Part shown: positions 60,545 through 64,000 of the stretch, one piece after another | How the letters are laid out: every line of letters begins with the position of its first letter | Numbering within the stretch: the stretch's first letter is position 1 | From: JAHJDS01 sp964569795 | GTDB lineage: Bacteria > Desulfobacterota > Desulfarculia > Desulfarculales > JAHJDS01 | Length of the DNA stretch: 64,000 bases | Reading direction: 5' to 3' | NCBI GenBank assembly: GCA_964569795.1 | Contig: CAZMVB010000009.1 | Span: 62,001-126,000 of the forward strand | The notes under the pieces: generated by a model | What the model saw: only the letters and a program-made list of their open reading frames with translations | The model's database searches: none | Told to the model about the DNA's origin: nothing | Program-made: the position numbers and the translations under genes

Positions 60545-61729
60545 TCAATCCGAGGTGCGGGCGTCCAGGCGCTGGATCAGGGCCTGGGCCTCCTTGAACC
60601 GGGGATTGATTTCCAGGGCCTCGGTCAGACTCTGGCGGGCCTCGTCGTACTTTTTCATTTCGATCAGGGCCCGGGCGATGTTGTACAGCAGGTTCTCGTC
60701 GTCCGGGGCGATCTGGCGGGCTTTGTGGTACAGGGCCAGGGCCACCTGGGACTTGCCCTGTTTCCGGTAGGCGATCCCGATCTTGTTATAGACGTGGATC
60801 AACTCCGGGTCCAGGCGCAGGGCCTGTTCGTAGTAGGGCTCGGACTCCCGGTAATAGCCCCGGGAGGCGTAGGCGTCGCCGATCTGGACCTGGAGTTCCG
60901 CGTTTTCCGGATCGGCCTGGGAGGCCCGCTCAAAGCTCTCCTGGGCCTCCTGGAGTTTCTTCAGTTCGAGGCGGATTTCCCCCTGGTAGTAGTGCAGCCA
61001 GGGGGCGTGCTTTTGCATCCGCTTCTGGTCTTCCACGTGGGCCAGGGCCGTGGTCAGGACCTGTTCCGCCTCGTCCAGGGCCCCCTTGGCCTGGAGGGAC
61101 ATGGCCAGGCCGTAGAGGGCCTTGACGTTGTCGGCCTCCACGGCCAGGGCCCGGCGGAAGACGGCCTCGGCCTGAAGCGGCTCGGTCTCGAGGAGCAGGT
61201 CCCCCCAGGCCACCAGGGCCACCGGGTTTTCGTCGATCTCGACGGCCCGGGCGTATTCGGCGGCGGCCCCGGCGTAGTCCTGTTCGTAGTGCAGTTTCCG
61301 GGCCGAGTCCAGGTGCTGGTAAAACCGCTCCTGGTCGGGATCCACAAAGGCGCTCATGATCTCGTTGACCATGCCCCGGAAGTTCTCGGCCCGCCAGGGC
61401 GGGGTCAGATACCCCTGGGCCCCTTCCCGGATGGCCGTCAGCCGGAGCTGCTCGTCGTCGGTGTCGTTGACCATGATCAGGGGGATCTCGCTGTAGTTCT
61501 TGTCCTGGCGCATGACCTGGAGGAGCTGGAGACCGCTCATGGCCGGCATCTTCCAGGTGGTGACCACCAGGCTGATCTGGTGCTGGCGCATGACGCTCAT
61601 GGCCTCTTTGGATGACTCGGCCGGAAAGATCTTGTTGAAGCCCAGTTCGGTCAACGGTCCCAGGGCAAAATCGTAGAGGGGCTTGGAGGGGGTGACAATG
61701 AGGATGGCCAGATGTCGGAAGGTGAGCAT
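60545..61729 (-). CDS. pseudo-receiver domain protein with tetratricopeptide repeats
   Basis: 394 residues. Residues 8-125 form a CheY-like fold ('AILIVTPSKPLYDFALGPL', 'LVVTTWKMPAMSGLQLL', 'GAQGYLTPPW'), but the phospho-acceptor Asp is Thr58 and the conserved Lys before Pro is also absent. From about residue 140 there are six or so TPR units ('AEYARAVEIDENPVALVAWG', 'YYEQALRLDPELIHVYNKIG'). Likely a protein-protein interaction scaffold, perhaps in motility or development, that cannot be switched by phosphorylation at the usual site. Confidence 0.85.
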   Translation of the reverse strand: MLTFRHLAILIVTPSKPLYDFALGPLTELGFNKIFPAESSKEAMSVMRQHQISLVVTTWKMPAMSGLQLLQVMRQDKNYSEIPLIMVNDTDDEQLRLTAIREGAQGYLTPPWRAENFRGMVNEIMSAFVDPDQERFYQHLDSARKLHYEQDYAGAAAEYARAVEIDENPVALVAWGDLLLETEPLQAEAVFRRALAVEADNVKALYGLAMSLQAKGALDEAEQVLTTALAHVEDQKRMQKHAPWLHYYQGEIRLELKKLQEAQESFERASQADPENAELQVQIGDAYASRGYYRESEPYYEQALRLDPELIHVYNKIGIAYRKQGKSQVALALYHKARQIAPDDENLLYNIARALIEMKKYDEARQSLTEALEINPRFKEAQALIQRLDARTSD

Positions 61730-61805
61730 GTCTGCCGACCCGGTCTTTTTATTTATGATATCACGATATGCGGGACATGGGGAAGACCGGACCCTTCCCC
61801 TCGGA

Positions 61806-62021
61806 TCAGGTGGCCCCGCCCCCCTCGGCCCGGGCCAGGCGGGCGGTGACCGTCTCGCCGCCGATTCCCCAGCTGTCCGGGCTCACTTCCTCGATGACCA
61901 CGACCGTGGTCGCCGGATTCTTGTCCAGGACGTCCACCAGGAGCTGGGTGGCGCCCCGGATCAGTTCGGCCTTCTGTTCGGCCGTGGCCCCGGGCGTGAT
62001 CTTGATGTTGACAAAGGGCAT
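61806..62021 (-). CDS. 4-oxalocrotonate tautomerase-family protein
   Basis: 71 residues. Starts M-P-F-V-N-I-K, so that after Met removal Pro1 is the catalytic base of the family; 'GATAEQKAELIRGATQLLVDVL' continues the fold. Small keto-enol tautomerases act in aromatic and keto-acid metabolism. Lies 10 bases downstream of the cupin gene. Confidence 0.87.
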   Translation of the reverse strand: MPFVNIKITPGATAEQKAELIRGATQLLVDVLDKNPATTVVVIEEVSPDSWGIGGETVTARLARAEGGGAT

Positions 62022-62031
62022 GGGCTCCCTC

Positions 62032-62373
62032 CTATTTCTTGGGGGTGTAGCGATCCACGTCGTCGAACACGTCCAGGGCCTTGAAGGGCACGGTGCATTT
62101 GGCCGAGTGGCTTACCCCGGCCGGGATGTAATAGGCGTCGCCTCTTTTATAGGTGTGGGGTTGGCCGCCGATGGTCAGCTCGACCTCGCCCTCGACGACG
62201 ATTCCCCACTGGGCGCCGTGGGAGTGCTCGGGGATGGTGCCCACCGGCTGGATATCGAAAAAGACGACCTGCTTGTCCGTGCCCTGGAGCAGTTTGCCCC
62301 GGACGCCCTCCACGGGCAGGTCGATGTCGGGCAGGTCTTCGATCAGGGGCGGGTAGGTCACTTTATCGGACAT
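62032..62373 (-). CDS. single-domain cupin protein
   Basis: 113 residues from ATG 62373 with AGGAGA upstream. Cupin motif 1 in 'IPEHSHGAQWGIVVEGEVEL' and motif 2 in 'RGDAYYIPAGVSHSAKC'. The metal ligands (His, His, later His) are kept. Such one-domain cupins bind metals or small ligands; function unknown. It probably forms a two-gene unit with the tautomerase. Confidence 0.85.
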   Translation of the reverse strand: MSDKVTYPPLIEDLPDIDLPVEGVRGKLLQGTDKQVVFFDIQPVGTIPEHSHGAQWGIVVEGEVELTIGGQPHTYKRGDAYYIPAGVSHSAKCTVPFKALDVFDDVDRYTPKK

Positions 62374-62472
62374 GGGGCGTCTCCTTTGTATTTTTTTGAT
62401 CTGGATCGATTGTCCCATCATGGGTCAAGGGGTTCAATGAAAAAAAATAGGGGGCCGGAAAGCGGCTCTTGT

Positions 62473-62510
62473 TTGACAATGACCGGCCCGGCCCAGTAAA
62501 TAGGTGGTCA
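62473..62510 (+). promoter_or_regulatory. probable promoter of the rml operon
   Basis: TTGACA at 62473-62478, then TAAATA at 62497-62502 (18-bp spacer). The transcript would start within a few bases of ATG 62510, so either the message is nearly leaderless or the AGGTGG at 62502-62507 is used from another start site. Confidence 0.45.
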
Positions 62511-63547
62511 TGAGACTTCTGGTCACCGGCGGTTGCGGGTTCATCGGCGCCAACTTCGTCCGCCTCGTCCTGGACGAGCGGCCCGAGGTCTCGGTGGTGA
62601 ACCTGGACAAGCTGACCTATGCCGGCAACCTGGCCAACCTGGAGGGCGCGGCCGGGACACACGGCGAACGCTACGAATTCGTCCGGGGCGACGTCTGCGA
62701 CGAGGCCCTGGTGGACGATCTGTTCGCGGCGGGCGTGGACGCCGTGGTCCACTTCGCGGCCGAGTCCCACGTGGACCGGTCCATCGAGGCCGCCGGGGTG
62801 TTCATCGACACCAACGTCGGCGGGACCCGGGTCCTTTTGGACGCGGCCCAGCGACACGACACGGCGCGGTTCGTCATGGTCAGCACCGACGAGGTTTACG
62901 GCTCCCTGGGGCCCGAGGGCGTTTTTCGGGAGGACATGCCCCTTTTGCCCAACTCGCCCTACTCGGCCTCCAAGGCCGCGGCCGACCTCTTGTGCCGGGC
63001 CTACTTCGTGACCTACGGCCTGCCGGTGATCGTCACCCGCTGCTCCAACAATTACGGCCCGTATCAGTTCCCCGAGAAACTGCTGCCCCTGATGCTGACC
63101 AACGCCCTCGAGGGCGCACCCCTCCCGGTTTACGGCGACGGCCGAAACGTCCGGGACTGGATCTACGTCGAGGACCACTGCCGGGGCCTGCTGGCCGTCC
63201 TGGATTCGGGCCTCCCCGGCGAGATCTACAACCTGGGCGGGGACAGCCAGCAGGAGAACATCGAGCTGGTCCGCCTGCTGGTCACGGAACTGGCCCGGCA
63301 GACCGGCCGCCAGGCCGAGGATTTTTTGAACTTGATCACCTTTGTCACCGACCGGCCCGGACATGACCGCCGCTACGCCATGAATTTTGACAAGATCAAA
63401 CGCGAGCTGGGCTGGTCGCCCTTGATCGACCTGGCCGAGGGCCTGCGGCGCCTGGTGGCCTGGTACCTGGCCCACGAGACTTGGTGGCGGGACATAAAAA
63501 GCGGGGCCTACCGGGATTATTACCGGAGAATGTATGACGGCCGGTAG
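62510..63547 (+). CDS. rmlB: dTDP-glucose 4,6-dehydratase
   Basis: 345 residues from ATG 62510 with AGGTGG upstream. Rossmann 'LVTGGCGFIGANF'; catalytic 'VSTDEVYGSLG' (T-D-E triad region) and Y-x3-K in 'NSPYSASKAAADLL'; 'SNNYGPYQFPEKLLPLM' is the RmlB signature. Makes dTDP-4-keto-6-deoxyglucose, the precursor of L-rhamnose and of many 6-deoxy amino sugars. It overlaps rmlD by 14 bases. Confidence 0.93.
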   Translation: MRLLVTGGCGFIGANFVRLVLDERPEVSVVNLDKLTYAGNLANLEGAAGTHGERYEFVRGDVCDEALVDDLFAAGVDAVVHFAAESHVDRSIEAAGVFIDTNVGGTRVLLDAAQRHDTARFVMVSTDEVYGSLGPEGVFREDMPLLPNSPYSASKAAADLLCRAYFVTYGLPVIVTRCSNNYGPYQFPEKLLPLMLTNALEGAPLPVYGDGRNVRDWIYVEDHCRGLLAVLDSGLPGEIYNLGGDSQQENIELVRLLVTELARQTGRQAEDFLNLITFVTDRPGHDRRYAMNFDKIKRELGWSPLIDLAEGLRRLVAWYLAHETWWRDIKSGAYRDYYRRMYDGR

Positions 63548-64000
63548 GTTTTTTGTAACCGGCGGCTCGGGGCTGTTGGGACTGGCCCTGCGCCGCGAGT
63601 TCCCGGGGGCCTTTGCGGACCGGTTGGACGTCACCGACCTTTCGGCGTGTCGGGCCGCCGTCGGGGCCCTGAGACCCGAGGTGGTCATCAACGCCGCGGC
63701 CTACACCAAGGTCGATGACGCCGAGTCTGAGCCGGCCGCCGCCTTTGCGGTCAATGAGCGAGGGGCACAAAACCTGGCCCGGGCCTGCCGGGACGCGGGC
63801 GTCCGGCTGGTCCATATCTCGACCGACTACGTGTTCGACGGCCTGAGCGAGAGGCCCTACCTGGAATCCGACCCGCCCCATCCGCTGTCAATTTACGGGA
63901 CCGGCAAGCTGGCCGGCGAGCGGGCCGTTTTGGCGATCATGCCCCAGGCCCTGGTCGTCCGGACCTCGTGGCTGTTCGGTCCGGGCAAGACCAACTTTGT
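63534..64000 (+). CDS. rmlD: dTDP-4-dehydrorhamnose reductase, 3' partial
   Basis: ATG 63534 lies inside the end of rmlB; the frame stays open to the window edge (155 codons visible). 'FFVTGGSGLLGLALRREF' is the NAD(P)-binding start, 'VINAAAYTKVDDAE' and 'HISTDYVFDG' are RmlD signatures, and 'YGTGKLAGE' holds the catalytic Tyr/Lys pair. It makes dTDP-L-rhamnose. RmlA and RmlC presumably lie beyond the window. Confidence 0.9.
   Translation, partial: MTAGRFFVTGGSGLLGLALRREFPGAFADRLDVTDLSACRAAVGALRPEVVINAAAYTKVDDAESEPAAAFAVNERGAQNLARACRDAGVRLVHISTDYVFDGLSERPYLESDPPHPLSIYGTGKLAGERAVLAIMPQALVVRTSWLFGPGKTNF

Overview
The window is GC-rich, densely coding bacterial DNA. It most likely comes from a strictly anaerobic Gram-negative bacterium of the Desulfobacterota (old Deltaproteobacteria) type. 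The evidence is a 2-oxoacid:ferredoxin oxidoreductase operon joined to HdrABC with an MvhD-type tail, a CooT-like nickel protein, DUF3786, DUF3842 and TIGR04076 proteins, and a periplasmic thiol-redox operon. The taxonomic placement is inference. I saw no rRNA, tRNA, CRISPR array or complete autonomous transposon.

Region 1 (1-25704) is an unusual sugar-modification locus. After a 5'-truncated fusion of an SpsF-like cytidylyltransferase and a radical SAM enzyme, an aminotransferase gene and a hairpin-rich spacer, an almost gapless chain of 17 genes runs from 3171 to 20178. Its core looks like nonulosonic (sialic-acid-like) sugar synthesis: NAD-dependent epimerase/dehydratase, PLP aminotransferase, WecD-like acetyltransferase, PIG-L deacetylase, NeuB-like synthase, formyltransferase and NeuA-like CMP-sugar synthetase. 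Added to this core are two asparagine-synthetase homologues (one without the glutaminase cysteine), five methyltransferases, a degenerate aldo/keto reductase, a radical SAM enzyme, a DUF692/MNIO-type iron oxidase and an unusual C-terminal domain on NeuA. A second block (20426-25704) holds five consecutive radical SAM/SPASM genes made of duplicated pairs. No glycosyltransferase, flippase or polymerase is visible, so the final product is unknown. This locus is the best candidate for an undescribed system.

Region 2 (25955-29791) holds an MFS exporter, a metallo-beta-lactamase-fold enzyme, a small secreted protein and a GHMP sugar kinase. Region 3 (29845-36563, minus strand) is one tightly overlapping operon, korD-korA-korB-korC-hdrA-hdrC-hdrB, probably coupling 2-oxoacid oxidation to a flavin-based electron-transfer or bifurcation module.

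Region 4 (36688-48879) is mixed housekeeping and envelope content: small secreted proteins, an RNase Z-like MBL protein, TraB/GumN protein, penicillin-acylase-type Ntn hydrolase, SagB-like nitroreductase, methyltransferase, TtcA-like and TrmO-like tRNA-modification proteins, a TIGR04076 protein, a stand-alone IMP cyclohydrolase, an adenine-deaminase-like amidohydrolase, and a DUF3842-CooT pair. A 180-bp palindromic MITE-like element follows cooT and supplies its stop codon.

Region 5 (49130-56222) includes three metabolic enzymes, a compositionally foreign ATC-hydrolase-like gene, tiny membrane or secreted peptides, and a periplasmic redox operon (rhodanese-like, MauE/DoxX-like, TlpA-like, DsbD-alpha-like) ending in a clear terminator.

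Region 6 (56308-64000) has an XRE regulator with a long structured leader, a GalT-like uridylyltransferase, DUF3786, a DEAD-box helicase, a TPR protein with a defunct receiver domain, a tautomerase, a cupin, and the start of a dTDP-rhamnose operon (rmlB, truncated rmlD).
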